64,000 nt of DNA from an uncultured Parabacteroides sp. (GTDB taxonomy: Bacteria; Bacteroidota; Bacteroidia; Bacteroidales; Tannerellaceae), in the NCBI GenBank assembly GCA_900770835.1, contig CAAGLQ010000286.1:1-64000 (forward strand). Direction: 5' to 3'. Shown here piece by piece: positions 63,921-64,000 of this stretch. A program made the position numbers and the translations under genes. Position 1 is the first letter of the stretch, and each line of letters opens with the position of its first letter. Under the pieces are notes generated by a model, which saw only the letters and a program-made list of their open reading frames with translations, had not been told where the DNA came from and did not search any database.

Positions 63921-64000
63921 TTAATTGGCTTTGATTATTTTTCTGATTGTTGCTGTACCCTTGTCGGAAACTATTTTGAGTATGTATGCACCTGCCGGTA
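63921..64000 (-). CDS. C-terminus of a type IX secretion substrate (partial)
   Basis: Reading the minus strand from the window edge gives PAGAYILKIVSDKGTATIRK followed by IIKAN and stop. The pattern PAG-x-Y-I-L-K-x-x-x-D-K-G-T-x-x-x-K-I-I-K is the conserved end of the type A C-terminal sorting domain recognised by the type IX secretion system of Bacteroidetes. The gene body lies outside the window. It suggests that the mobile element ends before here or that the window is back in ordinary chromosome. Confidence 0.7.
   Translation of the reverse strand, partial: PAGAYILKIVSDKGTATIRKIIKAN

Overview
The window looks like DNA from a gut Bacteroidales (Parabacteroides or Bacteroides-like). Three signs support this: many promoters with the Bacteroidetes -7 element TAnnTTTG, a CTnDOT-style tra operon with a fitting relaxase, and fimbrillin-type lipoproteins. 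The right edge also carries the tail of a type IX secretion substrate. Much of the window is probably a large conjugative element (ICE or plasmid). I see no rRNA, tRNA, CRISPR array, integrase or replication initiator.

Layout. 0-5.7 kb: two unknown genes and an SF1 (UPF1/DNA2-like) helicase. 5.8-18.4 kb: a long co-directional run of large unrecognised proteins. One has a single membrane anchor, one combines a sigma-region-4-like helix-turn-helix with an alpha-CTD-like helix-hairpin-helix, and two carry about 24-residue YVP (DUF4116-like) repeats. 18.5-30.7 kb: a paralogue-rich accessory region with three copies of an 'RMNRSKRKR' protein, three more YVP-repeat proteins, two WG-repeat proteins and a 7 x 40-bp tandem repeat array. 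30.8-34.4 kb: a broken, solitary BREX-type pglX. 34.9-37.3 kb: a zinc-ribbon protein and the relaxase. 37.3-39.1 kb: an IS66 element next to an IS1595 remnant. 39.2-43.5 kb: a frameshifted fimbrillin whose 3' end looks like the variable region of a diversity-generating retroelement (DGR), a possible DGR accessory protein and a 5'-truncated related cassette. 43.5-45.4 kb: a sigma/HARE-HTH-like protein. 45.8-57.7 kb: traA, traB, then traE-traN. 58-64 kb: a secreted protein, an XRE regulator, a second fimbrillin interrupted at a G9 tract, a cytosine-5 methyltransferase and a type IX secretion C-terminus.

The strongest undescribed signal is a shared promoter architecture. Six promoters between 18.4 and 34.9 kb carry a 17-bp inverted repeat close to GTGCCA-N5-TGGCAC. 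Its right half-site always begins exactly 16 bp upstream of a TWnnTTTG -7 box. These promoters drive three unrelated protein families, which suggests one regulon for the unknown accessory region. The sigma4/alpha-CTD-like protein (10340-11176) and the HARE-HTH protein (43544-45421) are candidate regulators, by inference only.

Calls rest on reading the sequence and on memory of protein families; no database search was run.
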